In this document: positions 31,589-40,784 of the stretch, piece by piece
Position numbering within the stretch: the stretch's first letter is position 1
Layout of the letters: every line of letters starts with the position of its first letter
Assembly: GCA_021298435.1 (NCBI GenBank)
Contig: JAJTFJ010000005.1
Coordinates: forward strand, 62,001-126,000
Length of the DNA stretch: 64,000 nt
DNA from: Ilumatobacteraceae bacterium
GTDB lineage: Bacteria; Actinomycetota; Acidimicrobiia; Acidimicrobiales; Ilumatobacteraceae
Direction of reading: 5' to 3'
Notes under the pieces: model-generated
Database searches by the model: none
Told to the model about the DNA's origin: nothing
What the model saw: only the letters and a program-made list of their open reading frames with translations
Made by a program: the position numbers and the translations under genes

Positions 31589-33127
31589 ATGGCGAAAGAA
31601 TCCTCAGTCCCGGGCTTCACCCAAACGAGACTCATCATGGTGCTGGGTGCTTTGGCAACCGCAACCATGCTCGCCAACTTGGAAACATCCATCATCGCCA
31701 CTGCACTTCCCAAGATCGTGGGCGACTTCAACTCCTTTGAGAGTTTCGCGTGGGTCGGCACGTCGTACATCGTGACCTCGGCAATCGCCACACCACTTCT
31801 CGGAAAACTCTCCGACATCTACGGACGTCGACGCATCTTTCAAATCACGATGTTCATTTTCCTCGTCGGTTCGTTCCTCTGCGGTGCTGCTGGTTCCATG
31901 GGACAGCTCATTGCGGCTCGCGCCTTCCAAGGTTTAGGTGGAGGAGGAATCCAGGCGCTTTCCTTTGCCGTCATCGGCGACATCATTCCGCCGCGTGATC
32001 GCGGCCGTTACATGGGCTACTTCACACTTGCTTTTGTGGGTTCGGCAATTCTCGGGCCTCTCGTTGGCGGGTTCATCATTGATCACTACGAATGGAAGTG
32101 GATCTTCTGGATCAATGTGCCGTTCATCCTGATCGTGGGCACCGTGACACACTTCGCTCTCAAGCTTCCCTTCAAACGCAAAGAAGCAAAACTTGACTAC
32201 GCAGGTGCAGCACTGTTGTCATTCACCATTGCCACATTGATGATCGGACTCGAAGAAGGCCGCAAGGGCTGGACAGAGACAAACGTGCTTCTTCTTTTCG
32301 CATCTGCTGCGGTGGGACTCTTTGCATTCATCCAAGTAGAGAAGCGTGCATCAGAGCCGATGATTCCTTTGCACTTGTTCTCCAACAAAGTTGTCTTCCG
32401 AGCAGCAATGTTGGGGATGATCGCTGGAACAATTGTGTACGGGTCTGGTTCATTCCTTGCTCTGTACTTCCAAGATGCCCTCTTCGTTTCCCCAACCGAA
32501 TCAGGTCTTCGCTCACTTCCTCAAATGGTCGGTGTCACCGCTGCCACATTTGGTGTCGGTCGACTGATCTCAAAAACAGGGCGCTACAAACCGTTCCCCA
32601 TTATTGGTTCCACACTTGCAACGATGGGCCTCATCGCCATGGCCCAGATTGACGGCACGACGAGATATATCTTCTTGGTTGTTCCCATGATTCTCATGGG
32701 CTTTGGCGCTGCATCAATTTTCACGTCAACATCTATTGCTAGTCAGAATGGCGTGGAGTATCACGATCTCGGAGTTGCAACTGCCACTGTGATGTTCTTC
32801 CGGTCTCTCGGTGGATCGTTCGGTCTTGCAATATTTGGCACACTTCTTAACTCGACCATTCGTAACGAGATCCCAGCAAGAGTTCCCAACATTGCTCCTG
32901 AAGATGCGTCCACACTGATTCGCTCCCCAGAGATGATTCAGCGTCTTCCTGCCATCCCGCGTCAAGCAGTCATCGACAGCATTGCACTTGGTACCAGCAG
33001 AATCTTCTGGTGTTGTGCAGCATTAATGGCACTTGCAGTAGTTCTTGCTTGGCTATTGCCAGAGATTCCACTGAAGCAACGCGCTGGGCTTTCTGATGCC
33101 CTCGAGGACAAAGCACCTGCTCACTAA
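31589..33127 (+). CDS. MFS transporter, DHA2 (14-TM, EmrB/QacA) family
   Basis: 512 residues from ATG 31589; an AGGAG stretch at 31571-31575 is somewhat distant. About 14 membrane helices. Motif A GKLSDIYGRRRIFQ between helices 2 and 3, and the drug/H+ antiporter motif C-like stretch VGSAILGPLVGGFI in helix 5. A cluster of acidic and polar residues occurs in helix 1 (NLETSI). These are proton-driven exporters for drugs, lipids or metabolites. No regulator is adjacent, so the substrate is open. Convergent with the Ddn-like gene after 12 bp. Confidence 0.93.
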   Translation: MAKESSVPGFTQTRLIMVLGALATATMLANLETSIIATALPKIVGDFNSFESFAWVGTSYIVTSAIATPLLGKLSDIYGRRRIFQITMFIFLVGSFLCGAAGSMGQLIAARAFQGLGGGGIQALSFAVIGDIIPPRDRGRYMGYFTLAFVGSAILGPLVGGFIIDHYEWKWIFWINVPFILIVGTVTHFALKLPFKRKEAKLDYAGAALLSFTIATLMIGLEEGRKGWTETNVLLLFASAAVGLFAFIQVEKRASEPMIPLHLFSNKVVFRAAMLGMIAGTIVYGSGSFLALYFQDALFVSPTESGLRSLPQMVGVTAATFGVGRLISKTGRYKPFPIIGSTLATMGLIAMAQIDGTTRYIFLVVPMILMGFGAASIFTSTSIASQNGVEYHDLGVATATVMFFRSLGGSFGLAIFGTLLNSTIRNEIPARVPNIAPEDASTLIRSPEMIQRLPAIPRQAVIDSIALGTSRIFWCCAALMALAVVLAWLLPEIPLKQRAGLSDALEDKAPAH

Positions 33128-33139
33128 TTGAGCAGACCT

Positions 33140-33586
33140 CTACTGAGGTGTTGCAACAAGCACGGGGATTATGCGCGAAGTGTTTGCCCGATAGTCGTTG
33201 TACTGCGGGAAAACACCGGCTGAACGATCCCACCAGGTTGTTCTTTCGTCGCCTGTTACTTCACGAACAGTGAAGCGACGTGCCTCGGGGCCATCTTGCA
33301 CCAAGACTTCCGCGGGGTGAGCCAAAAGATTTGAATACCAATCAGGATTCACATCAGAGCCACCGCGAGACGCAACGAGCGCATACTCACCTTCGTGCTC
33401 AACGCGCATCAAAGCGATCTTGCGAACATTGCCCGACTTTGCACCACGCATGGTCACGATGATGACCGGAATGCCGGAGTCACGAAGTGTGTTGCCTTCT
33501 GTGCCACCCGACTTCTCGTACGTGTCGACTTGGTCGCGCACCCATGCGCTCGCGCTAGGAACGTAGGTGCCTTCAAGATGAGCCAT
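33140..33586 (-). CDS. Deazaflavin (F420)-dependent nitroreductase family protein (Ddn-like)
   Basis: 148 residues. Matches the actinobacterial Ddn/FDOR-A family: GGTEGNTLRDSGIPVIIVTMRGAKSG and RKIALMRVEHEGEYALVASRGG, then NPDWYSNLLAHPAEVLVQ, which are the split-barrel strands and the F420 phosphate-binding Lys/Arg positions. Known relatives use reduced F420 to reduce nitroimidazoles, quinones or coumarins. Its presence suggests that the host makes coenzyme F420. Downstream of, and co-directional with, the SRPBCC gene (16 bp gap). Confidence 0.92.
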   Translation of the reverse strand: MAHLEGTYVPSASAWVRDQVDTYEKSGGTEGNTLRDSGIPVIIVTMRGAKSGNVRKIALMRVEHEGEYALVASRGGSDVNPDWYSNLLAHPAEVLVQDGPEARRFTVREVTGDERTTWWDRSAGVFPQYNDYRANTSRIIPVLVATPQ

Positions 33587-33602
33587 AGTCGCAGTCTACG
33601 GT

Positions 33603-34049
33603 CTAGCGATTTTCGGTATTCACACCAAGGACACGGCCGAGCTTGCGGAAGCTAGAGCGAAATGCCTCAAGGACTTCCGGATTGTCGATGAGTTCTTCAG
33701 GTAATCCTTCTTGAGTCACCACGATGAGAGTTCCGCCATTGTCTGCAGTGAAGGTTTGCGTTGAACGAAGTTCTCCGCCCATGAACTCAGGCTCCCCAAA
33801 CACCATTTTGTGTGGGGCTTCCAGTTCCAAGATGATTCCTTTATTGGGGCTCACCTCTCCAGATTCTTCAAAGACCATGTCGAACTCAAACCGCCCACCG
33901 ACATGAAATTCCATGACAACAGAATCCAAAGGGATGGACAAGCCTTCAGGTGAAAAGAACTGATGAAAAAGCTCCGGAGTTGAATATGCATTCCAGAGGA
34001 CGTCAGGAGTTGCACCCACCCAATGTGTAATCACCAATTCTTTGCTCAT
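33603..34049 (-). CDS. SRPBCC/AHSA1-like domain protein
   Basis: 148 residues with the START/Bet v1-type helix-grip fold: TPDVLWNAYSTPELFHQFFSP, then GGRFEFDMVF and VFGEPEFMGGELRSTQTF strands, and a long C-terminal helix. Proteins of this group bind hydrophobic ligands or act as Hsp90 co-chaperone-like proteins; no specific role can be read. It lies 4 bp after the broken LLM oxidoreductase gene on the same strand and upstream of the Ddn-like gene. Confidence 0.82.
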   Translation of the reverse strand: MSKELVITHWVGATPDVLWNAYSTPELFHQFFSPEGLSIPLDSVVMEFHVGGRFEFDMVFEESGEVSPNKGIILELEAPHKMVFGEPEFMGGELRSTQTFTADNGGTLIVVTQEGLPEELIDNPEVLEAFRSSFRKLGRVLGVNTENR

Positions 34050-34053
34050 TGGA

Positions 34054-35038
34054 TTACTTGCCCGCTTCCTTCAACGCTGCATTTGCAACCTCTGCAAGTA
34101 AGCCAATGCGCTCTGTCTTATATCCGTTCGTGGGAAGGCTGAGAGTAAAGCCGTCAACACCCGCATTCAGGAATGCGAGCAGTTTTTCGCCGACAGTGTC
34201 AGGATCGCCGAACACAACAATTCCCTTCAGCATTTCTATGACGTCGTTGTTCCAACCTTTGATTGCAGCAATGTCAACCAAGTCTTGATGGGCCTGTTCC
34301 ATCGTCGGAGCAACGCAGACCATCTGTGCCTTCGTCACCTTAATTTCAGAACGATTACGACCAAGACGTTCACAATGCGCCGACAATGCTTCAAGGCGTT
34401 CAGTGACTTCTTCCACTGTGCGTGAAGTCAGATTTGATTCATCCGCATACTGAGCCACCATTCGCAGTGTCTTTTTCAATCCACTTCCGCCGATCATGAT
34501 GGGGATACGCGAAACTGGTGCAGGGAAGTTCATTGCTTCAGTTGTTTGATAATGCTTGCCCTGAACGGTCGCCTTTTCTCCACGCAACATTGGAATGATG
34601 ATTTGCAGTGCTTCTTCGAGTTTCTCGAAACGATCTGTGAAAGTGCCGAAATCAAAACCCAACTGATCATGTTCAAGTTCAAACCAGCCAGCACCAATTC
34701 CCAGAGTTGCACGACCATTCGAGACGATGTCAAGTGCCGTAATTGTTTTCGCTAAAAGTGTTGGGTTGCGGTATGTATTGCCAGTGACTAAGGCCGAGAG
34801 CCGCACCTTGCTGGTGTGCTGGGCGAGAGCAGAGAGCAGAGAGCAAGGTGTAGCACTCGAACATTGCTTCGTCCGGAGTTCCCAAACCAGGCAACTGATA
34901 AAAATGATCCATGACCAACACACGGTCAAAGCCAGCATCCTCTGCCGCCTTTGCTTGTGCAACAACATTCTGGAACAAGGCATGTCCCGTCAGATTTGGA
35001 TAGGTGAAATTGGGAATTTGATAGCCGAGGCGAGTCAT
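34054..35038 (-). pseudogene. LLM-class F420-dependent oxidoreductase, frameshifted
   Basis: The N-terminal part from ATG 35038 (MTRLGYQIPNFTYP, FDRVLVMDHFYQLPG) and the C-terminal part ending at 34054 (RPTLLAKT-like segment, GRATLGIGAGWFELE, PIMIGGSGLKKTLRMVAQYAD) are both typical of luciferase-like F420 oxidoreductases, but are in different frames. They meet at 34825-34845, where a 7-bp unit (GAGAGCA on plus) is present three times. Deleting one copy restores a continuous reading ...CYTLLSALAQHTSKVRL. The full protein would be about 325 residues. Either a true recent inactivation, a phase-variable switch, or an assembly error. Neither fragment is likely to be active alone. Confidence 0.88.
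34825..34845. repeat. 7-bp tandem repeat, three copies, at the LLM frameshift
   Basis: GAGAGCA repeated exactly three times on the plus strand (TGCTCTC on the coding strand). Two copies give an in-frame LLM oxidoreductase; three copies shift the frame by one base. The length is typical of slipped-strand mispairing. Confidence 0.95.
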
Positions 35039-35086
35039 GATGCGTCCTTTGAGTTCAATCTCTTGTCTACCGCCTTACCGATCAGA

Positions 35087-35599
35087 TCAGTAAGGGTCAA
35101 CTGCGGGAGACGTTGAGGCATCCCCAGTAATACGTGCCTTTGCGGTTTGACCACGTTTCCCAGCAGGAACCAATCCGGTCACCATTGCTAATCCCATGAT
35201 TGGCATGTTTCCATAGACCGTTTCAACGGTCGTATCAGACAAAAGAATTGTCTCATGATAAATCCCAACAGACCCGTTGTCGCGCACACGACGATTGAAA
35301 GCTCTCCATGCTGGAAGATGCGCTGCATCCTTCATTTTTGAGTAGGCGTCGAGTTTTTCAAATGACTCCCAGTACTGCCATACAAGAACTGTTTTCCCAG
35401 AAATAAAGGTACTTGGCTTCCCAACTAATCCAAGATCCCGATTCTTTTGAAGTTCAATCAACATTCTCGGCATTGCGATAAACACTGGGAACCATTTCCA
35501 CACTTGCCAAAGGCGATTAAAACGCATACCGATTAGGAAAAGAACTTTTCCATCGGCACCAATATCTGCAGTGAAACGACCTCTATTGACTTTTGCCAT
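35087..35599 (-). CDS. DUF4188 family protein (putative monooxygenase-like)
   Basis: 170 residues. Segments GRFTADIGADGKVLFLIGMRFNRL and KTVLVWQYWESFEKLDAYSK match DUF4188, a dimeric alpha/beta-barrel family annotated as monooxygenase-like; HLPAWRAFNRRV and VGIYHETILL follow. No cofactor residues are obvious. It lies 48 bp upstream of the broken LLM gene on the same strand, so may once have shared a transcript with the F420-related genes. Confidence 0.85.
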   Translation of the reverse strand: MAKVNRGRFTADIGADGKVLFLIGMRFNRLWQVWKWFPVFIAMPRMLIELQKNRDLGLVGKPSTFISGKTVLVWQYWESFEKLDAYSKMKDAAHLPAWRAFNRRVRDNGSVGIYHETILLSDTTVETVYGNMPIMGLAMVTGLVPAGKRGQTAKARITGDASTSPAVDPY

Positions 35600-35626
35600 A
35601 ATGGCGACAGTAGCAACAATGCCGAG

Positions 35627-36058
35627 TTACAAAGTGAAGCGATAGACGTTTGTCTCGCGCTGCACAAAGCCAAGCTTTTGATACAAGCGGTTCGCTGCTT
35701 CACGCGACGGACGCGATGTGAGATCGACGGTTACTGCACCGCGGGCACGAGCCTCAGCTAGTGCAGCCTGATTCAGCGCTTCACCAACACCGTGACCGCG
35801 AGCAGAAGAGTCGACGACGACGTCCTCGATCCAAGCGCGCAGGCCAGTTGGGATGCGAAATGTTGCAAGCGTGAGCGATCCCACAATTTTCCCGTCAATA
35901 CGAGCGATAAAGAGCACTAAAGAATCTGAAGACACAATCTCCTGCAATTCACTTGACTGTGGTGGCGGATTCGAGGACGACAGTTGTGGAATCAGCAATT
36001 CAAACGCTGAGATGAGTTCCGGCGTAACTTCGGTGGCCCGTTCAACAACAACTGACAT
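35627..36058 (-). CDS. GNAT family N-acetyltransferase
   Basis: 143 residues from ATG 36058; the frame continues to 36124 but the family begins at SVVVERATEV. Motif A for acetyl-CoA binding is WIEDVVVDSSARGHGVGEALNQAAL (V-V-x-x-x-x-R-G-x-G-x-G/A), and the C-terminal NRLYQKLGFVQRETNVYRF is motif B. Single-domain cytosolic acetyltransferase; substrate unknown. Divergent from the PAC2 gene, with about 97 bp between the starts. Confidence 0.9.
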   Translation of the reverse strand: MSVVVERATEVTPELISAFELLIPQLSSSNPPPQSSELQEIVSSDSLVLFIARIDGKIVGSLTLATFRIPTGLRAWIEDVVVDSSARGHGVGEALNQAALAEARARGAVTVDLTSRPSREAANRLYQKLGFVQRETNVYRFTL

Positions 36059-36155
36059 GGTCTCCACCTTGCCACAAGATGAACAAATTCCCATGTTTTC
36101 CACAAGGAAATTCAGGAATTTCATGGCCCAAAAAGGACGGTAGATTTCAGAGGTA

Positions 36156-37067
36156 ATGACGGCTTCAGATCACGTCCGCTGGCTATCAAGTCCAAAACTC
36201 CATAACCCCACGGTCATCGCAGCTTTTAGTGGCTGGAACGATGCAGCCGACGCCGCCAGCACAGCCGTACGTACATTGATTGACGCGTGGCACGCAGAGC
36301 CTCTTGCAGAAATCGACCCAGAAGAATTCACTGACTTCGCAACGATCCGTCCTTCGGTGCGTTTGGAAGATGGCATCACTCGTTCCATCGTGTGGCCAAA
36401 AGTCAGCCTGTGGCATGCGAGCACTCCCGGAGCCGACGTCATTCTTATTCTCGGACCAGAGCCAAGTTTGAAGTGGAGACTCTTCACTGAACAGATCATC
36501 GGTGTTGCTGCACGCTTTGACGCAGCCATGATCTTGTCACTGGGCGCGCTCATTGCTGAGGTGTCACATCGAGGCGACGTGCAGATCATGGGCACCGCTA
36601 ATGACGACGCCATCATTGAACGCTTTGACTTGCGCCGCTCTCGTTACGAAGGCCCCACCGGCATTATCAGCGTCTTGCATGACGGATGTGCTCAGTCATC
36701 TATTCCTTCAGCATCGCTGTGGGCAGCTGTGCCTGCGATTGCATCTCAGATTCCTTCACCGAAGGCCGCAAACGCACTCATCGCTCGTGCAGGCGAAATC
36801 ATCGGAACGCCTGCACCGCTCGGCGCGCTTCATAATCGCATTGTTGATTACGACAATCGTGTCGAAGCAATGATTGACGACGACGACGAACTTCGTGAAT
36901 ACGTTGAGCGCATTGAGACTCTTGGTGAAGATGCTTTCGGCCTCGATAACCCGAACCAACTCGAGTTCGACTTCAGCGATACTGATGAAGACGATGATGC
37001 CGAAGAGAACATTGACACTTTGGTAGACGAGGTCGAGCAGTTCCTGCGCGACCAAGACGGTCAATAG
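36156..37067 (+). CDS. PAC2 (proteasome assembly chaperone-like) family protein
   Basis: 303 residues. N-terminal PTVIAAFSGWNDAADAASTAV and the later GPEPSLKWRLFTEQIIGVAARF are hallmark PAC2-family stretches; LSLGALIAEVSHRGDVQIMGTAND follows. The C-terminus is strongly acidic (a DFSDTDEDDDAEENID-type tail). In actinobacteria PAC2 proteins are conserved with an unproven link to the 20S proteasome; no proteasome gene is in this window. A short GAGG site precedes ATG 36156. Convergent with the NUDIX gene after 3 bp. Confidence 0.9.
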   Translation: MTASDHVRWLSSPKLHNPTVIAAFSGWNDAADAASTAVRTLIDAWHAEPLAEIDPEEFTDFATIRPSVRLEDGITRSIVWPKVSLWHASTPGADVILILGPEPSLKWRLFTEQIIGVAARFDAAMILSLGALIAEVSHRGDVQIMGTANDDAIIERFDLRRSRYEGPTGIISVLHDGCAQSSIPSASLWAAVPAIASQIPSPKAANALIARAGEIIGTPAPLGALHNRIVDYDNRVEAMIDDDDELREYVERIETLGEDAFGLDNPNQLEFDFSDTDEDDDAEENIDTLVDEVEQFLRDQDGQ

Positions 37068-37070
37068 TTC

Positions 37071-37775
37071 TTACATTCCTTCTTCGCCACGCCACAGTTG
37101 TTCGCGTGGCGCATCAAATGTCGCTGGTGTGATGATCCCGTTGATCGCAGCAAATGCCATGTCGCCCCACCATTGAGCACCAGCAGTTGGTGTTGGCAAT
37201 TCATCAGGACCAAACCAACCGACATCTGCAGTTTCTAATGGATGGCCATTGAGTTCACCACCCGTTGCCTTCATGTGAAAGAGCAACATGTACATACCAA
37301 AGCGTGAGAAACCCATCCGCATACCGTCAACGACACCCAGTAACTGCAACGGCATTGCATGGATGCCAGTCTCTTCTTCGACTTCCTTTACTGCGACTTC
37401 AGCAGGTGAATACCCCACATCAGCCCAACCAGTCGGGTACAGCCACACCCCACTGTCTTTCCGCTTCACCAGAAGAATCTTTCCTTCTTCGTTCCCCACG
37501 ATTGCACCAATGGCAACTTTTGGCGTGACGTAACCCGGAACTCCTTCGCCGATTGATTCCATCCACTCTTGAACAAAGTGATCTTGCTCTCGCCGTACTT
37601 CAAGAGCCTCATCTGCCGACGCTTTAATGTCTGCGGCAACCTTCAGCACTTCTTCATACCGTTCGCGTTCGTACAAGCTCTGGGTAAAGCCCATACCAGT
37701 GCGGGCGATTGCAGCCAATGTCTCACTCCAACGAATGAGGTCTCGGGTGAAATTTTGGGGAGATGCATCGCTCAC
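37071..37775 (-). CDS. NUDIX hydrolase with helical N-terminal domain
   Basis: 234 residues. Residues 1-75 form a helical N-terminal domain (LIRWSETLAAIARTGMGFTQSLYERERYEEVL) that occurs in one NUDIX subgroup. The Nudix box GWADVGYSPAEVAVKEVEEETGI has the metal-binding Glu residues but Lys in place of the canonical Arg (KEVEEE instead of REVxEE). The family hydrolyses nucleoside-diphosphate derivatives such as ADP-ribose or dinucleotide coenzymes. Substrate unknown. Lies between PAC2 (convergent) and glnD (co-directional, upstream). Confidence 0.9.
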   Translation of the reverse strand: MSDASPQNFTRDLIRWSETLAAIARTGMGFTQSLYERERYEEVLKVAADIKASADEALEVRREQDHFVQEWMESIGEGVPGYVTPKVAIGAIVGNEEGKILLVKRKDSGVWLYPTGWADVGYSPAEVAVKEVEEETGIHAMPLQLLGVVDGMRMGFSRFGMYMLLFHMKATGGELNGHPLETADVGWFGPDELPTPTAGAQWWGDMAFAAINGIITPATFDAPREQLWRGEEGM

Positions 37776-37830
37776 ACAACAAACCCTAGCCCTGCGAAGC
37801 AGAGCTCGATTCCGTCATCGCATCGTCACG

Positions 37831-40110
37831 TCAAATAAGCACGTGAAGAATGGCGCGGGAGATCTCATTCTTGTAGGACTCATCGGTGATTCTTCCGCCA
37901 CCCGACTCACGAACATAGAAAGAGTCAACAACTTCGTTTCCTAAGGTCAAGACACGCGCATGTCGAATGTCGAGACCCAGATCAGCAATTGCTTTTGTGA
38001 TTCGGTGAAGAACGCCAAGCATGTCAGGAGCACGCACTTCGAGGAACGTTGCATTCGACGATGCTGAATCATCAAAACGAACAGTGGGCGCCGCAGGTGC
38101 AACTGCAGATGTTGCTCTGCGCGGGCGAGCACTTGCTGCACGATCCGCAAGGCGCGATTCAAGAGCAAGGCGACCAGAGAGTGCACGCTCAAGATTCTCG
38201 ACAATGGGTGACCAATCGATTTCGCCAAGAGGACTAATGACACGAAACTCCGATGCAGCCATTCCCTGTTCATTTGAATGCGCTTCGGCACCAAGAACAT
38301 CAAGACCACTCAGCGCCAATACACCTGCCACTTTGCTGAATGTTCCGGGACGGTCGGGGCTTACAACCGCAACTCGATCGGGCAGTGCGCGAATTGCAAC
38401 TTCACCCGCTGCCATCATTTCCAACACGCCTGCATCAGGGAACAAACGCCACATCACTTCTTGCACATCGCCACCACCCAGTACATGGCGGGTTCTGTCG
38501 ACAAGAAGTGCAATCAGTTCTGCTTTCCAGTCACTCCATGCTGATGGGCCAGTCGCTTTTGAATCCGCTTCTGTCAACGCGTGCAAGAGATCAAGAACGA
38601 CCGTGCTTCCAAGACGCTCAGCAACCATTGTGATGGTCGCATCATCGGACAAGTCTCGTCGCGTTGCAGTATCAGCAAGTAACAGGTGATGTTCAATCAA
38701 GGAACACACAATCCCCTTGTCCGCATCGGTCAGACCCATGCGTGTTCCGATGTACTCAAACATCTCCACACCTACTTCGGTGTGGTCTCCGGGATACCCC
38801 TTACCGATGTCATGAAAGAGAGCACCAATGACCAACAAGTCGGGGCGAGTAACTCGCTCAACGAGGCCCGCCGCATTTGCCACTGTCTGCCACAGATGGC
38901 GATCAACCGTGTAGCGGTGAAACGCATTGCGTTGTGGCTTGCTGCGAACAGGTGCCCATTCAGGAAGTACTCGTACCAAGAGGTTTCGTTGGTCAAGAGC
39001 TTCCAAGACAGGAATCGCGGCTTCGCCTTCCAACAACAGCGCGACAAGATCATCACTCGCGCCTGCAGGCCACGGATCCGGCCACACCGGTGATTCTTGA
39101 CCGAGTCGGTCCAGTGATGGTCGAGCGATACGAGCACGCAATCGCGCTGCTGCCGTTGCCACACGCAACAACAATGTGGGGTCTTCCGACACATTCACAT
39201 TGTCAACAAGATGAATTTCTCCATTCAGAAGTTCAACGCCAGGGGCAATTGACTGTGGAGTACTTGAACGATTAGCGGGAGGGTCAAGACGAGACCACGC
39301 TTCGTCCGAAATCCAGGCAACACGTCGACCCACTTCTGCGAGAGCTGCCATTAACGCATCATCAGATTCGAATCCTGCGAGTGCAGCAACAGGTCTTTGA
39401 TCTTCCAGCCGCAGAATTTCGTTTGGACGGCCATTGTGACGATGCAGTGCAACGCGAACATTCAACAAAACGTCATTGCACCACTCCAGTTGTGCTGCAT
39501 CGCCGGGCAACAAATCAAGACCGGCTTTCACGGCCCATTGCAATGCATGAATATCGCGAAGACCACCAAGACCTTCTTTGAGATTCGGCTCTAACAAGAA
39601 TGCAACTTCGCCGTCTTTGGCGTATCGCTCAAGAACACGAGTGTGGAGTTCTACGAGCCACTGACGGCCGCGCTTGCGCCAACTCTCTTCAGCTTCGGCG
39701 ATGACCTGATTTCCCAGAACTTCATTTCCTGCAATCACGCGTGCGGTGACAAGTGACGTTGCAGTGTCTAAATCTGTTCCACACAACTGAATGGTTTCTT
39801 TCGGCGTGCGTACCGAATGGCCCAGTTTGATACCCGCATCCCACACTGGGTACCAAATGCGAGGTGCAATCTCACTGATGTCCTTCACATTCTTGTGAAC
39901 CAAGAGGACATCAAGATCACTCTGTGGTGCAAGTTCGCGACGTCCGTATCCTCCCACTGCAATCAACGCAATGTCATCACGCTTTTTCACATCCGCAGTA
40001 GCGACATCAAACAACTGTGCAAGCCACGAATCTGTTGCCGCAGACATTGCCTGGCACGCCGTGAGACCCCTCAGTGACAAGTCATTTGAAATGTCCAGGC
40101 GTGTGACCAT
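37831..40110 (-). CDS. glnD: [Protein-PII] uridylyltransferase/uridylyl-removing enzyme
   Basis: 759 residues in the family order: nucleotidyltransferase domain with GGYGRRELAPQSDLDVLL (residues 53-70), the linker EPNLKEGLGGLRDIHAL, an HD domain with LFHDIGKGYPGDHTEVG (about 430), and two C-terminal ACT domains (RVAVVSPDRPGTFSKVAGVL about 580; EVRAPDMLGVLHRITKAIADL about 690). It uridylylates (in some actinobacteria adenylylates) PII in response to glutamine. No amtB or glnB is adjacent in this window, unlike in many actinobacteria where amtB-glnB-glnD is an operon. Confidence 0.95.
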   Translation of the reverse strand: MVTRLDISNDLSLRGLTACQAMSAATDSWLAQLFDVATADVKKRDDIALIAVGGYGRRELAPQSDLDVLLVHKNVKDISEIAPRIWYPVWDAGIKLGHSVRTPKETIQLCGTDLDTATSLVTARVIAGNEVLGNQVIAEAEESWRKRGRQWLVELHTRVLERYAKDGEVAFLLEPNLKEGLGGLRDIHALQWAVKAGLDLLPGDAAQLEWCNDVLLNVRVALHRHNGRPNEILRLEDQRPVAALAGFESDDALMAALAEVGRRVAWISDEAWSRLDPPANRSSTPQSIAPGVELLNGEIHLVDNVNVSEDPTLLLRVATAAARLRARIARPSLDRLGQESPVWPDPWPAGASDDLVALLLEGEAAIPVLEALDQRNLLVRVLPEWAPVRSKPQRNAFHRYTVDRHLWQTVANAAGLVERVTRPDLLVIGALFHDIGKGYPGDHTEVGVEMFEYIGTRMGLTDADKGIVCSLIEHHLLLADTATRRDLSDDATITMVAERLGSTVVLDLLHALTEADSKATGPSAWSDWKAELIALLVDRTRHVLGGGDVQEVMWRLFPDAGVLEMMAAGEVAIRALPDRVAVVSPDRPGTFSKVAGVLALSGLDVLGAEAHSNEQGMAASEFRVISPLGEIDWSPIVENLERALSGRLALESRLADRAASARPRRATSAVAPAAPTVRFDDSASSNATFLEVRAPDMLGVLHRITKAIADLGLDIRHARVLTLGNEVVDSFYVRESGGGRITDESYKNEISRAILHVLI

Positions 40111-40206
40111 GACCTGAGCGTACGGTGCCCCACCAGCGGGAAAGCCGCGAATTCAAATGGTTCACATGCTTTTTACAATTCCCCCGAAAGCCACGGTGAC
40201 GGGGGA

Positions 40207-40698
40207 TTATTGGATCTTGCCCTCTGCGCGGCGCCGGGTCAGAACAGTGGCCGCCTTCCATGCACCCCAGCTAATACCGGCTTCGTGAACGTCTTCCGAG
40301 AGGTCCTTCCATGTCAACGGGCCAACGGCGTAGTGGTCGTGGGGCATGACCTGAGCATCAAACTCATCGCGACGCGGCACAGGGACACCTAAGACGGCCA
40401 GTGATTGATTCGCAAAAACATTTGCCTCGCGGATGACCTGCAGCGGATTAAATCTTTGGTGGTCAACATCGGTTGTCAGAAGCGCCAAGAGATCGCCTGA
40501 AAGCTGTTCCATTGTCAGTTTCGAGACTGATTCAATTGCTTCCATAAAGTCAGCCCCGGCGCTCACACCACCATGGGATGCAATCTCCAGCATTCGTCGC
40601 GCGACCCATGCAGGAATCGCCTGCATAACTGCCACGTATAAGTCCCTGGGATACGACTCCAAGTCCTCTATCGATGCATTCGTACTGCTCATTGGCAT
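40207..40698 (-). CDS. Conserved hypothetical protein, about 163 residues
   Basis: Start taken at ATG 40698; ATG 40692 and TTG 40701 are neighbours. Mostly helical with ESYPRDLYVAVMQAIPAWVARRMLEIA at the N-terminus, VFANQSLAVLGVPVPRRDEFDAQVMPHDHYAVGPLTWKDL in the middle, and a basic end (VLTRRRAEG). No signal, membrane segment or named motif. I do not recognise the family. Divergent from the sulfatase gene with about 86 bp between starts, about 96 bp downstream of glnD's start on the same strand. Confidence 0.7.
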   Translation of the reverse strand: MPMSSTNASIEDLESYPRDLYVAVMQAIPAWVARRMLEIASHGGVSAGADFMEAIESVSKLTMEQLSGDLLALLTTDVDHQRFNPLQVIREANVFANQSLAVLGVPVPRRDEFDAQVMPHDHYAVGPLTWKDLSEDVHEAGISWGAWKAATVLTRRRAEGKIQ

Positions 40699-40784
40699 CA
40701 AACCTACAGAACATCAGAACGCACCTGATTATCCCTGCAATATGGGGACGAAAGTACACTCAAGAGGCATTCTCGGAGGCTTTG

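Noticed and set aside
33136..33149. Small stem ACCTC/GAGGT between the exporter and Ddn-like genes
   Set aside because: Only five base pairs and no T-run; too weak to call a terminator.
36096..36104. TTTTCCACA, a DnaA-box-like 9-mer upstream of the GNAT gene
   Set aside because: Isolated site with no second box nearby; not an origin.
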